Source: Semisulcospira habei
Lineage: Eukaryota > Mollusca > Gastropoda > Semisulcospiridae
DNA: 64,000 bases
NCBI GenBank assembly: GCA_036245525.1
Contig: BTPG01000005.1
Span: 123,209,318 to 123,273,317 of the forward strand
Direction: 5' to 3'
Within the stretch, counting starts at the first letter, position 1. The number at the start of each line of letters is the position of its first letter. This document shows positions 52,482 to 63,324 of the stretch, piece after piece. The position numbers were made by a program, and so were the translations under genes. The notes under the pieces were generated by a model. That model did not search any database and had not been told where the DNA came from. It was given only the letters and a program-made list of their open reading frames with translations.

Positions 52482-54389
52482 GCCTCAGTGCACATTGCGC
52501 ATGCCATTCGAGTGCCGTCAAGCTTTAGCCATGGAAATACACTCAGCACAGCCATGGACTCTGAAAACTGTGTCGTAGCGGCGGTGCCACACACGGCCCC
52601 AGGGGTAGCATTTCTGGTACTGTCGCTTGTCGATGGAGATGGCGATGTCGAAGTGCAACTTTCTTCTTAGCGATTATCAAGATCAGACGGTGCCGGATTC
52701 GGAATCCGAAGCATTCCAGCTCTTCCTTTGCTTTTTCTCCGCCATGTACAACTTCGTTCTAGATCGAAAGCGAAACGCACGATGCCGTATCCCATAATAG
52801 TATGTACGGTGACGTCACAGCAAGTAACGCGTTCAACATGTAGCGCGCACTTTGTAATAACATGCTGACACCACACATAAACTAACAGTTTGCCCGCCCT
52901 GTTACACTCGCACGGACGCCGGCGTCGGGTCGATTCTGAACGCAGCCGCGACTGAGCGAGCCGCTAAACGAACCAATTCGTCACTAAAAATAGAACGACT
53001 GTCACCGATCACTGTTATGGTACGCACAGTTTGAGTAACGTGTTCGGCTACTGCCGCAAAGTGATGTAGGCGACTCGCGGTGCGGTCAGTTCACGCGCCG
53101 GCGTACCTGATGTTCGGCTGGCGGTTAGCCGTTGGATTGAAAAACGCACGAGCGCACTCGCATTTGGCGAGTGAGTATTTTTTTTTTACTCGCCAAATAA
53201 AAAATTCACTCGCCATGGCGAGTAAATTACTCGCCATTTTCAGGGCTGAGATGTAATAAAAACCAAGTCACAGTGTATGTCCTGAGGGAAAATCAGGCAT
53301 AAATTGATGTATTGAGTAATGAAAAAAAAAAAAACATAAGTGTATATCCTGGCAGAAGAACAGATATGTTTGTAATCAGTATAATTATGATACAGTAACA
53401 AAATTGTCCTTAAAAATACCATTACGCATAAATCTGAAGACATGTTTCTGCACCATTTGTGTTTGTTATGTCTTGTCAACACACCTAATGAACTTTAACA
53501 GCAGTTTGGACAGGCAGCAACAGAACATGTATGCGTAATCGCACTTATTTATTCTGTGTAGCCGATAGTGTTTCAAACTATTTTTAGCTGTTTCTCATAT
53601 TGATAGCACTGTATTTATAGAAAGGAGTGGAGTCATTGTCAGGTTACTTGATATTAAGACGACTGACGTGTGCTGAACTGGATTCTCCTGTGTCCAAATG
53701 AACCATAACTAGACCTGTCTGTAGCATTTCGTAACCATTTGTTACAGAAGTGTATCTTTGAACAGTTACGGCGGTAGACAAAGGTATAGTTCTATAAATT
53801 TATGAAGCCATATGACTAAGTGCCAAAAGGTGGGACACAGAAGGGGTGCTGATATGATTTCCAATAAAATCATGTATCATTTAATTCTGAAAACTGAATT
53901 ATTGTTTTATCTGTGTGAATGTGTGAATACTATAAATACTTTCAAGCAGTAATTTCGAGTATTTTGAGCAATATTGTCCTAAATGTGTGATATTCAGCCA
54001 GAAATCATGGCGCCCAAAATGGACACTTAGCAGTCTGCTTCAGATGATGGGCATGTACTCAGTCTCAGTGCAACAAAGACGCTTGAAATCTAGCAAGTAG
54101 ATTAATAAGACATTATTCTACGCTCATAGGTTTGTCATATCAATCAATGTTTCTGAATCCGTGCGAATATGGTCGTTGAATTTTACCGTGTCGTACGTCA
54201 AACGTGTTGTAAGACCATCCCCGAAACTTTGTCTTTGTTTACCATCCGAACGAGTTGCGTTAGAGATTATCCAAAAACGCCACTGTATACTCTGGGAATA
54301 ACTATTCATTGACATTCATTTCCAATGTTTGAGCTCAACGTTATCACGTGTAAAACTGCGATCTATTCAATCGCCAAAAATTGTTGTAA
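52482..54389. other. No gene seen; CpG-containing then AT-rich unique-looking sequence
   Basis: About 52600-53150 is relatively GC-rich. At 53165-53240 the word ACTCGCCA/TGGCGAGT occurs repeatedly in both orientations. The remainder is AT-rich without a credible frame. Confidence 0.5.
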
Positions 54390-55620
54390 TGTTTGACGTC
54401 ACGACACCAAGCCAAATATTTCCTTTCACAAGCATTTTTTTTTTCCCAACGTGTCTGTGGGTCACTTCCGGTACACGTGGTGTTTCCTCTTGACCGACTT
54501 CGCGGGATTCATTCCTTTGTTGACGAACAGCAAGGATCGAAATGTATGTTGTAAGACTTTAACTTCTTTGACGTATGACACTGTTTTGACGAACGACACT
54601 AATATCTGAAGCTTTTTGTGTAAAATTATGTAAACAAGCATTGGTTGTTTGTTTTCATTAGATCTTTTGGGTAGAATGCATTTAGGAAAATCGATTTACC
54701 ACAACTTGGAAATACATAGTTACGTTAGAGTGACAAAATGGCGGTGTTACTTTAGTACAACAGAGGCGGCATGTGTAGAAATGTTGACGTATGACCCGAT
54801 GATTGTTGTAAATTTGACGCTCGACATTATAGATGGCTGTTGCAGTCTCTCTGAGCTGTGCTAGTGAAATTTTCTTGCAAGAAGAGAATGTTGCAAGTTG
54901 CAAGTTTAGCTCAGCTTGCCAAAATGCTCGTGCTTTGATTTGATTCCTTTTTTTTTTTTTGCCAGGACCTTTTACAGCATGTTTATGGTCCAGTCAGTGT
55001 CAAACGTCAACATTACAACATCAGCAGGAAATGCACTATTTTGTAAATATTAATGAATCTCTGTTTGCAAATACCAATACACCTGGTCTTGTTTTGTTTG
55101 TATGGATGTGGTACGATGTTATTTTACGAATAAAAAGTTAAAATAGACTTGCAGACAAATTGTAAACAATTTAGTCGGTGTCGTGTGTCAAACCTTACAA
55201 CACTGAATATGCAATAAAGTATTTTAGAATGTGAACATCACAACAAAATATGATTATAATGTAGATGCAGGCCAGTCTTTAAAGGAAAAAATGTTTTGGT
55301 GCCAACATCCCTTGAATTGTCTACTTGATCAACTATTTGTGTTGTAATGTTTGACACGCGACATGACAGGCATTTTACCATTTAAACTACAATATCTCAC
55401 AAACCAAACCTTCAATTATCTTTTCCTATTGCAGAATCTTGCTTGGTATTGAAAGATATCTGATGGTAAAAAAGACAACTCTGTGAGACAAACTTGAATT
55501 ATTTACCCCTTTGTCCCAAATCAGGAGACCACCTTTTGGCACTTAGTCATATATGCATGTATTTAAATATACCTGTCATCACTATCATGATCGTCAGCTC
55601 ATTCATACCTTACAAATTAC
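54390..55620. other. No gene seen; recurrent TTTGACGNNNGAC words
   Basis: Variants of TTGTAATGTTTGACGTNNCGACA occur near 54388, 54580, 54785, 54815, 55000 (inverted), 55180 (inverted) and 55340. They may be decayed internal repeats of an old element. No coding potential. Confidence 0.4.
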
Positions 55621-55640
55621 AGCAGGAGATGGATGAGAGA

Positions 55641-55790
55641 GAAACGACAGCAAGAGATGGATGGACCATGATTCCGACAGCTCAAGGGTACCACCAGGTT
55701 AGGTTGGCGCCTCCAGTGTGCCAAGCTAATCTGGTGTTTCCCTTAAACTTTCATGGTTCATAAACTTTTATGGACAATCCATCTCCAACA
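55641..55790. repeat. Hairpin family H2, diverged copy
   Basis: GATGGATGGACCATGATTCC ... GGTTGGCGCC ... GCCAAGCTAATCTGG ... GGACAATCCATCTCC. Same order as the better copies at 56195 and 59034 but with more mismatches between the arms. Confidence 0.6.
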
Positions 55791-55952
55791 ATCTGTGCAT
55801 TTTAATCAGAGGGTCCCTCCCCCCACATATATGGAAGAAATAATCATCTGTTGGTGTATTTGATGTTGCAGTGAGGAGATAGCCTTCTATCAAGGACAGA
55901 AAAGAGAGCAGAAAATCATTCTTGCCACATTTACAAAGCTGGTCAGTATAAT

Positions 55953-56041
55953 TAACCCTTTGTCTGTCAATAGTTGTTTTTGTTGCAGTAATTCCTGCAG
56001 GAATCATTGTAGCAAAAACTGCTACCGACAGCCAGAGGGAT
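55953..56041. repeat. Hairpin family H1 (copy 2)
   Basis: TTAACCCTTTGTCTGTCAAT ... AATTCCTGCAGGAATCATTG ... ACTGCTACCGACAGCCAGAGGG. Arms meet at a PstI-like CTGCAG centre. Confidence 0.75.
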
Positions 56042-56194
56042 AACGTCATCTATGTTTGTGACAATGTTTGCGTGTCTCTGTATAAGGAAGAATGTGGGGG
56101 GAGTTTGTGGTTTGTGCATGTGCATAGTGGAAAGGAGGATGATGTCTGTGCATCTAACCATATGGAAATAAAAGGAGAGGGGGGATGTGAGTTG

Positions 56195-56409
56195 TTTAAC
56201 CCATTTATCTCCAACGCCCCACAGCAGGAAACGAATCGACCATGATAATTCAAGGGTAGTGCCAGATTAGCTTGGCGCCTTATAGTGCCAAGCCAATCTG
56301 GCCCTACCCTTGAATTGTCATGGTCGATCCATCTCCTGCGACTGCTACATAGGTATTAGTTGACACCTCCAAAATTTTGGAATGAGCCTGTAGGGTTAAT
56401 TGGGTTAAA
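56195..56409. repeat. Hairpin family H2, MITE-like (copy 2)
   Basis: Outer ends TTTAACCCA...TGGGTTAAA. Inner long palindrome: AATCGACCATGATAATTC...GCTTGGCGCC against GCCAAGCCAATC...TGTCATGGTCGATCC, arms about 45 bp. Size about 215 bp. Palindromic structure with short terminal inverted repeats suggests a non-autonomous DNA element. Confidence 0.75.
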
Positions 56410-56533
56410 TAGGAATTATATGCATTTTGACCCGTTTCCTGCCAGTGGATGCAGATTATGCTTCTGAAATCTTCGTTAACGAAACGCCCAAGAACTTGAC
56501 TCGTCGATGAAACGTGGATAAGATGTGGGGTCA

Positions 56534-56590
56534 GCAAGAGGCATAGATCCACATAAGCCCTTGCAGCCATGGGAAGATCTATGCCTCTTG
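56534..56590. repeat. Hairpin family H3 (copy 1)
   Basis: CAAGAGGCATAGATCCACAT ... GGAAGATCTATGCCTCTTG: arms of about 18 bp around a short loop. Confidence 0.7.
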
Positions 56591-56603
56591 TATAATTTGA
56601 GTT

Positions 56604-57110
56604 AATAATAATAATAATAATTACGGTATTTATAATGCGCTTATCTTATAATAATTATAACTCTAAGCGCACACTCACAACTCGCGCACGCATGCGCACG
56701 CTTTAGACAATGACTCACGTACCACAAACAGTGAAATACATTACGACGGTCAGCTTGGGGTGGGGAGTGCGGTGATATAGTGCTAAAACTGTTGAAAGAG
56801 GTGAGTTTTGAGGGCGGACTGGAAGGAGGAGAGAGAGTGTTTCTGACGGAGAGAGAGTGGGAGAGTGTTCCAGATGGATGGACCGTAGACGGAGAAGGAG
56901 CGGGGACCGAAAGTGTTAAGTTTGGTGCGATTGATGTGGAGGCGGAGAGGGTCGGAGGCAGAGCGGAGGGAGCGGGAAGGTGTGTAGGGGTGAAGTAAGT
57001 TGGAGAGATATGCAGGAGCGCAGTTGTTCAGGGATTTGTTCTGCTTGTTATGTTCTGGCAGCCAAGAGGTTAAATTATATTTCACCTTGGGTCCTGGACA
57101 TAAAATATTA
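56604..57110 (-). pseudogene. L2/CR1-like LINE 3' end with (TTA)n tail
   Basis: The minus-strand frame down to 56783 carries NCAPAYLSNLLHPYTPSRSL, LNTFGPRSFSVYGPSIWNTL and SSFQSALKTHLFQQF, the typical C-terminal end of CR1/L2-type reverse transcriptases (PAYLSxLL, R-SFS-GPxxWNxLP). Its 3' UTR runs to 56606 and ends with GCGCATTATAAATACCG then (TTATTA)n. That tail is shared with SINE-like copies at 47232 and 60518. The catalytic domain is absent. Confidence 0.75.
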
Positions 57111-57340
57111 TCTAACCAGTAAACCACCAGTGGCTAAAAAATATGTCTCGACCCAAACCATCGAAGACTCGTGATCGCCACTGGCTTATCAGCTTTATGG
57201 GTATAATGAGTTCGGCAAGAAGCGTACAGGCAAAGTTAAACCGGTACTTTAAAAAAAAAATGTATTTCCACATATAAATTACCCTAAGCCATATGACCTG
57301 TCTACTGGCAGTGAAGGGATTAAAAAAATCACCTCCACAG

Positions 57341-57773
57341 CTTTTAACTCTTTTGAGATGTCCCCCACCTGGGGGACTTGGGTGGGGTTAACTACTGTTT
57401 AGTTCCCAGGGTCACCCTGGTCAGCCCCACAGGGTGGGTTTTCCCCTCTGTTCTGGGGCATGTTTTTCTGTCTACCCTTGGTCCATTCACCTGTATTTTC
57501 CTTTTTTAAACTCCTTGCTGTCTGCGCAGCCTGTAGCTCTTGATATCGGATGTGTGTTGCTAAATGGTCTTAGGTTTATTTAGCGTATTAGACCTGCTGG
57601 CGACATACATTCAATATTCTGTTTAAGTTTTTTTGTACAAGCAGTGCAGGCACATCCTGAGAATGTCTTGTTGCTGTCGGGACGTTAAGCAATGACCAAC
57701 CATCTTTCGAGATGTGCCGCATCCGGATTTGCGGCTTTATGCCGCGAATCCAGATGCGGCATGTCTCGAAAGA
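57341..57773. repeat. Hairpin family H4 interrupted by a SINE
   Basis: The hairpin (GAGATGTGCCGCATCCGGATT against AATCCAGATGCGGCATGTCTC) occupies 57704-57773. TTTTAACTCTTTTGAGATGT at 57341-57361 looks like its outer arm, displaced by the SINE at 57362-57703. CTTT(T/C)GAGATGT flanks the SINE on both sides. Confidence 0.6.
57362..57703 (+). mobile_element. Uninterrupted SINE-like repeat (empty-site paralogue)
   Basis: 342 bp from CCCCCACCTGGGGGACTTGG to GACGTTAAGCAATGACCAAC, flanked by a 12-bp duplication with one mismatch. Collinear with 21925-21976 + 39714-39860 + 40250-40405, so it shows the state of that locus before the Polinton and the foldback inserted. No pol III boxes stand out; SINE identity rests on its size, duplication and the GGGACGTTAAGCAA end. 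Confidence 0.75.
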
Positions 57774-57881
57774 GTTAACCCCTTCACCACCTTTAGTTAC
57801 AGATTGTGTTTTTGAAATCGTAAATTCATGGTCAAAGGTCACCAGCTGGCAGTCAATTGAATAGGGACACAAAATTTGTTT

Positions 57882-57952
57882 CAGCATGAGGCATAGATCC
57901 TCATGAGCCCCTGCATTTGCAAGGGCTCATGAGGATCTATACATCTTGCTGT
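57882..57952. repeat. Hairpin family H3 (copy 2)
   Basis: AGCATGAGGCATAGATCCTC ATGAGCCC...GGGCTCATGAGGATCTATACATCTTGCT: near-perfect ~28-bp arms. A half copy lies at 58905-58935. Confidence 0.75.
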
Positions 57953-57987
57953 TGGGTAGTGTTCCATTTTTCTCAGCAGTGAAAGGA

Positions 57988-58143
57988 TTAACTCATTCAG
58001 CCCGGCGCACATATTTCTCAAATTTTGGGGGCATCATCTAACGACTATGCACCTGACAGGTGCCAAGCTAATCTGGTTCTACCCTTGAATTATCATGGTC
58101 GACCCATCTTCTGCTGTAGTGCGTTAGGGTTGAATGGGTTAAA
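57988..58143. repeat. Hairpin family H2-related (copy 3)
   Basis: Starts ATTAACTCATTCAGCCCGGC, ends GTTAGGGTTGAATGGGTTAA. The right arm (GCCAAGCTAATCTGG, ATCATGGTCGACCCATCTTC) is like other H2 copies, while the left arm is lost or replaced. Confidence 0.6.
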
Positions 58144-58269
58144 CAGTACAGTAATTGGACAACACCACTATTTTAGTGGGTTTGAAGGAATCATTTTGAA
58201 TAGCCATGCTGGTCATAAGAATATTCTGTGACAGTGTCTGGTAATCACTAAAATGATGTATGAGATTCT

Positions 58270-58343
58270 GTTAACCCATTGGCTGTTGGTAGCGCATTTT
58301 ACTGAATCAACAAAAGGCGCTACTGAGAGCCAAACAGTTAAAT
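58270..58343. repeat. Hairpin family H1-like, diverged
   Basis: GTTAACCCATTGGCTGTTGG TAGCGCATTTT...AAAAGGCGCTACTGAGAGCCAAACAGTTAAA: an imperfect palindrome with the same GGTAGCG arms and TTAACC ends. Confidence 0.55.
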
Positions 58344-58508
58344 GGTGTTGCTATGTGTGAATTGAGATTTACAATGTAGTTTACATCTCCGGCACTTTCA
58401 TATGCAGGTAAACCACTTGAGGAACTTCATCTTTTTCCGTCTCCAAATGGGATTCCTCGACAACATCATTGCAAAGTGTGAGTGTTTGTTGTGAACTTAC
58501 GCATACCG

Positions 58509-58600
58509 TTAATCCTTTGCATGTTGGTAGCGATTTTAGTCATGATAATTCCTACAGGAATCATCGCGACTAAAACCGCTATCGACATGCAAAGGGTTAA
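58509..58600. repeat. Hairpin family H1 (copy 3)
   Basis: TTAATCCTTTGCATGTTGGT ... AATTCCTACAGGAATCATCG ... CTATCGACATGCAAAGGGTTAA. Best-preserved copy: arms extend the full length with few mismatches. Confidence 0.8.
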
Positions 58601-59033
58601 AGATAATTTGATCACACTGTTTGGGAATTTTTAATTTCACACTTATGAAACTGAAAATTTCAGTGTTGGTTTTTATCTGTTCGCTTACTTTTGAAATAAA
58701 TTGATCATGTTCTTTCAGAATTTTAAATTGCAAGCTGCCGCAAATTTTTATCGCTGATGTGCCATCACAATTAATTCTTGCAGCTTGAAAGTTGCCCCCT
58801 TGTGCATGCAGCCACTGGTACGGTAAACAGCGCCAGTGGCCATGTGCACAAGCATGTTAACCCTTCACTGCCAAGAAAACATGAGCATGATCCAAGTGAA
58901 AGAGACATAGGGGCTCGTGAGGATCTGTGCCTCTTTTTGACACCATTTTCTATCCTTTGACGGCTAGAGTGCTCTGGTATTAAATTAATAAAGATTTCAA
59001 AAACATGTTCAGCATCTTCTGGCAGTGAAGGGG

Positions 59034-59221
59034 TTAACCCATTTAGCCCCAACAACCCTACAGCAGAAGATGGATTGACCATGATAATTCAAGGGTAGTG
59101 CCAGGTTAGCTTGGCGCCTTTAGTTATTATCATGGTCAATACATCTCCTCCAACTGGCTCATGGTCATTAAGTGATGCCTCCAAAATTTTGGAAATGCGG
59201 TCGTGGGGTTACATGGGTTAA
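59034..59221. repeat. Hairpin family H2, MITE-like (copy 4)
   Basis: TTAACCCATTTAGCCCCAAC ... GATTGACCATGATAATTC ... TTATCATGGTCAATACATC ... GGGGTTACATGGGTTAA. Terminal inverted repeat of about 20 bp with mismatches, 188 bp in all. Confidence 0.75.
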
Positions 59222-59929
59222 GGACGAATCATTCCATAATATTTGTCTTCCAGATGTGGCTACGGTTGTTGGTTACCTGGTGGTCAGTCGGCCGTTCTTG
59301 AACCTGGCAGACCCCCGTCACCTCACCTCCTCACATAGCGAGCGTTTAGAGGTAAGCAGCTTACTCATTTATGTAGCTGTGTGCTGGTCTGTGATTTTGG
59401 ACCTGACCACCAAAGGCCATAAGGTCCAAAGTAACACACCAACTTGTGTTAGTCCGTGTATGTTTGTTTGCTGGTCTGTCTGTGAGTTTTGGCCATACAC
59501 ACCAGAGTGCAGGCATGTATTTGTGTACTGCACTACTGGGCTGTGATTTTGCTGGCTGCTTGGTTGGCTGCTTGGTTGTTTGGTTGGACTACTATAAACA
59601 TTGATATTTGATTGGTTGGTTGGTTGGCTGGCTGTGTGACTCAGTCACTCACTCATTGATTGATTGGTTGATAGGACTACTACAAGAGTGGGCGCATGTT
59701 GGTGAAAATGGCGGAAGCGATCGGCAGGATTGTGCTGGCTGGGCGAGAAATGACTCGGCTTGCTGGGTAAACAGACCTTTACGTTATTCATCATGTTTAC
59801 AAATAAATGGTTTGTGCGGGAGGGTGGGGGGGGGGGGGGGGGGGGGATAGCAGAGGGAATGTAGTAGGGCGGAGCAGAGAAGTTGACGAGGGAGGAGATG
59901 GTAGTTTATTCCTTGACTAGCATACCATT
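59222..59929. other. No gene seen; (TTGG)-rich and poly-G stretch
   Basis: GGTTGGTTGGTTGGCTGG words around 59560-59630 and a G run at 59826-59846. No credible frame. Confidence 0.5.
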
Positions 59930-60017
59930 ACCCCTTTTGCAGTTGGTAGTGTTTATTTGTTGTGGTGATTCCTGCAGGGATTGCCACGACAAAAAGTGCA
60001 TCCATCAGTCAAAGGTT
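59930..60017. repeat. Hairpin family H1 (copy 4)
   Basis: ACCCCTTTTGCAGTTGGTAG ... GATTCCTGCAGGGATTGCCA ... CATCAGTCAAAGGT. More diverged but with the same layout. Confidence 0.65.
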
Positions 60018-60064
60018 TGTGTCATTTTCTTCTAATTGCACAAAGATAGAAGGCTTAAGAACTG

Positions 60065-60355
60065 TTTAATACATTGAGAGCTAAGTTCAAATTTCCCAAG
60101 ATTGGGAGCAGTGCGCTGAAGACAACATACCTGTTAAAGATAAGATTGACCGTGATAATTCTAGGGTGGTGCCAGAATAATTTTACAGTCTACTTTGCTT
60201 ATGACAAGGTTTAATACATTGAGAGCTAAGTTCAAAGTTCCCAAGATTGGGAGCAGTGCACTGAAGACAACAGACCTGTTCAGGAGAAGATTGACCATGA
60301 TAATTCTAGGGTGGTGCCAGAATAATTTTACAGTCTACTTTGCTTATTACAAGGT
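60065..60355 (+). repeat. Two tandem 145-bp units containing an H2 half-arm
   Basis: TTTAATACATTGAGAGCTAA starts at 60065 and again at 60210. Each unit ends GACC(A/G)TGATAATTCTAGGG...TACTTTGCTTAT. The two units are nearly identical, so the duplication is recent. Confidence 0.85.
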
Positions 60356-60517
60356 CGGATATAGCACAAGACGGATGTGACAACACCTTTTCAAAGGTCC
60401 CGACAACACTCTTTCTTTGTAAATTTCTTTATTACAAACTTTGCATATAACAGCAGGAAAAATTTGGCCACCCCTGACGATTTGTTATATACAAAGTTTA
60501 CTGTAATTTGGCAATTA

Positions 60518-60590
60518 ATAATAATAATAAAGGTAATTTGTATAGCGCCTAATCACCAAGGTGCTCTAGGCGCTTTACAATCACAGTCAG
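60518..60590 (-). repeat. (AAT)n-GCGCC SINE/LINE tail fragment
   Basis: (AATAAT)n, GGTAATTTGTATAGCGCC, CTAGGCGCTTTACAATCAC. On the minus strand this is a 3' tail of the type ending the L2/CR1 remnant at 56606. Confidence 0.6.
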
Positions 60591-60969
60591 GCATGGGAAT
60601 TGTCCGCCTAAACGCAAATTTCCGCCGAAATGATTTGCTCAGCCGCCCCTCCCAAAAAATTGTCCACCAGAAAAAAAATTGGGGTGCAAAAAGTAACTGA
60701 GCACCGGTCATTATACACTGCGAGGCATTCATTGAAGTGATATTCCGCCCGCTAGAGTTACGTGTCACCTATTGTGGCTTTAACACAGTCGTTACTTTAC
60801 CGTGCAAGCGGGCAATACAACACTGAACGCACTGTTTTCATGCTCGCTTCCCATCTCGCGCATTGTACGTGAAAATGGCGGTATCATGAGTTGTTGAAAA
60901 TGGCGGTGAGAAAGGATATTGTTCAAGACAGAGTGCTGTTTAGTGTGCATCTGATCATGATCTGGTAAG

Positions 60970-61007
<38 letters not shown>

Positions 61008-61076
61008 CGTTTGATTTTTTGGCCGCTGAAATGAAGGACCACGATACACCCCCCCCCCCCCCCCCCCCCCCCCCCC
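60970..61076. repeat. Two poly-C tracts (36 and 28 bp)
   Basis: Uninterrupted C runs at 60970-61005 and 61049-61076 with 43 bp between them. Lengths in an assembly are unreliable for such runs. Confidence 0.95.
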
Positions 61077-61739
61077 TTGGAGAAAATCCTGGAATTGTTT
61101 CCTCAAAAACATTACCGATGACATTGCTGTCTGGAAGTGTCTACTACTTACTCAATTTCAGCCTAAGAACCTGTTGTGTAGATACACAACCCGGGAGGCA
61201 CTCGAGGAACCCTGCCTAGGGCCGAGAGTTGTCTCCCGCCCCTGCCCATAAAGGTCCCGCCACATGGCGTGAGCATTCAGTCGCTGCTACTTTGCTCTTG
61301 AGTGCAGACGTGTTAGCCTACAGGACCTATTCCCGTTCAAACCGGTTCTTAAAGGGCCGGTCGTTTTTTAGTCTGTTTGTTCTCTGGACTTCGTTCGACA
61401 CTACCGGACTTCCAAATCTTCCTCTTCTTATCGGGAGCTGAGTGTTTTTCGTACCATCGATTACTGCTGTAGTTTTTGTGGGCACTGTTAGGCGTGGACC
61501 CACTTGGGACTTCTTCCCTCCTCCGTGTGCTCTGGACGCCATGGATGTCTCCTTTCCCATCCCCGCAACTCAGGAGAGGTAACATTTCGGCCCCAGCCCT
61601 TGGCTGGCCCCCGGACCGGGCGCCTGCTTCGGTTTGTGGCTTCGCTTCGATCGTATCGTTTCGAGCCGATCTCTCGTTTTTATTGGCCGGGCTTCGTCAC
61701 GGCTTTACAAGCCAGTGCTGGTGCTTAACACTTAGTTTG
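61077..61739. other. No gene recognised
   Basis: Moderately GC-rich. Open frames exist on both strands but show no conserved motif, so I cannot support a gene. Could be the outer part of the repeated unit that follows. Confidence 0.4.
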
Positions 61740-62270
61740 CTTCCAGCTGCCAGAGAGCCGAGGCGCGGCGAGGTCAAATTCCACACTCGCACGCTCATTC
61801 TATTTATCTATTTACACTTGCAACTGTGCAGTATAAAGCGTTCCGGTGCACTGCCGTTATCACGACTACCTACTGGTTTGTATTCATAACGCATCTCTGC
61901 CTAAAGTGACTGTTGTGAAAGCAACATCGTTCAAAAGTTGAAATTATCACCTACACACTGATACCAAACATGACAATATTACAACCTACACATGTGTAGC
62001 AGGTTATGGTGAAAATAAAGAGAACGAGAATTTGTTGATGTACGAGAACAAGAATTTATTGTGAAATTGACAAAGTTCCCACAGCCACAACACGAAGACG
62101 TAACTTTTCCCAACGAAACACACTTGCATGCATAAGGGTCAGCATGCCTGCAGTAAGTATCAATTACCGGATTTTGGTTCCATGGTGGGGGATGGAAGCA
62201 GTAGGGCGGTTAATGAGGTCACTGACAAGTCGCGTGTTTTGTCATTTCTCGCCCGCAGTCTCGGTACCTT
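61740..62270 (+). repeat. ~500-bp repeat R, direct copy 1
   Basis: From CTGCCAGAGAGCCGAGGCGC through TTTGTATTCATAACGCATC, TTATGGTGAAAATAAAGAGAACG and TTCCATGGTGGGGGATGG to CTCGCCCGCAGTCTCGGTAC. Matches 62275-62730 directly and 63325-63855 inverted. Confidence 0.85.
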
Positions 62271-62274
62271 GCAA

Positions 62275-62730
62275 CTGTGCCGTACAAGGCGTGCCGGTGC
62301 ACAGCCGCTATGACGACTGCCTACTAGTTTGTATTCATAACACATCTCTGCCTAAAGTGACTGTTGTGAAAGCAACATCGTTCAAAAGTTCAAATTCTCA
62401 CCTACTCACTGATACCAAACATAACAATATTACGACTTTACACTTGTGTAGCAGGTTATGGTGAAAATAAAGAGAACGAGAATTTGTTGATGTACGATGT
62501 CAGTGTTTGTTGTGAAATTGACAAAGTTCCCACAGCCATAACACAAAGACGTAACTTTTCCCAACGAAACACACTTGCATGCATAAGGGTCAGCATACCT
62601 ACAGTACGTATCACTTACCGGATTTTGGTTCCATGGTGGGGGACGGAAGCAGGAGGGCGGTTAATGAGGTCACTGACAAGTCGCGTGTTCTGGCGTTTCT
62701 CGCCCGCAGTCTCGGTACTCCACAGACTGC
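62275..62730 (+). repeat. Repeat R, direct copy 2
   Basis: Starts at CTGTGCCGTACAAGGCGTGC and repeats the copy 1 order, lacking the first ~80 bp. Ends again at CGCCCGCAGTCTCGGTAC. Confidence 0.85.
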
Positions 62731-63324
62731 TATTGCCATTCCGAAATCCGATCAGTCCGTCACAGGTCACAATATTCAACAGTGTTTTTAAACATTCCTT
62801 GAGGTTTAACACATTTTCTGACACACTAGACATAAGAACCGAATACTGAGTTTCTGTTCACAGATACACAAGACCGACCCCGTCTTTACGATAATCTTTC
62901 GCGTTGTCTCCTCGGACACAAGTGTTTCAGTCGAGTCATCCGTTTCATCTGACTATAGCAACTTCTACACATTGTTTTGGAGTGCATCAAGTCGTTGTCT
63001 TCCTGGATATTATTTCCATAACACTTGTGGATTAAGTGTTCATAATTGATACAAAGAAATGACTTTTTATCCGTGTATCTCTTTTGTGATCTCTCACCAT
63101 ATATTCTGCACAATGCATTTACTCTCATTGCATGGAACACACCTGTGTGTACACAGACTGTACGCGTTTCATCAGACTCCATCATGAGCAAAAGTTAAAT
63201 CAAAAGTACATGTACAAGGTTCACTGTTAGTGTTACACTATTTCCCGAGAAAGAAACGTGGCTATCTCCTCAATAGTATCCGTGTAACTAAGCCCTCACT
63301 TTCCCCGATTCGGCCGGGAGTGTA
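62731..63324. other. Unique spacer between R copies; no gene recognised
   Basis: A minus-strand frame at 63191-62886 is open but shows no motif. The spacer would be the loop or interior of a long inverted-repeat element. Confidence 0.4.

Noticed and set aside
51897..52670. Frames spanning the N gap
   Set aside because: They are open only because of the 500 N.
62886..63191. 101-codon minus-strand frame as a possible transposase
   Set aside because: Too short and without DDE, zinc-finger or HTH features.
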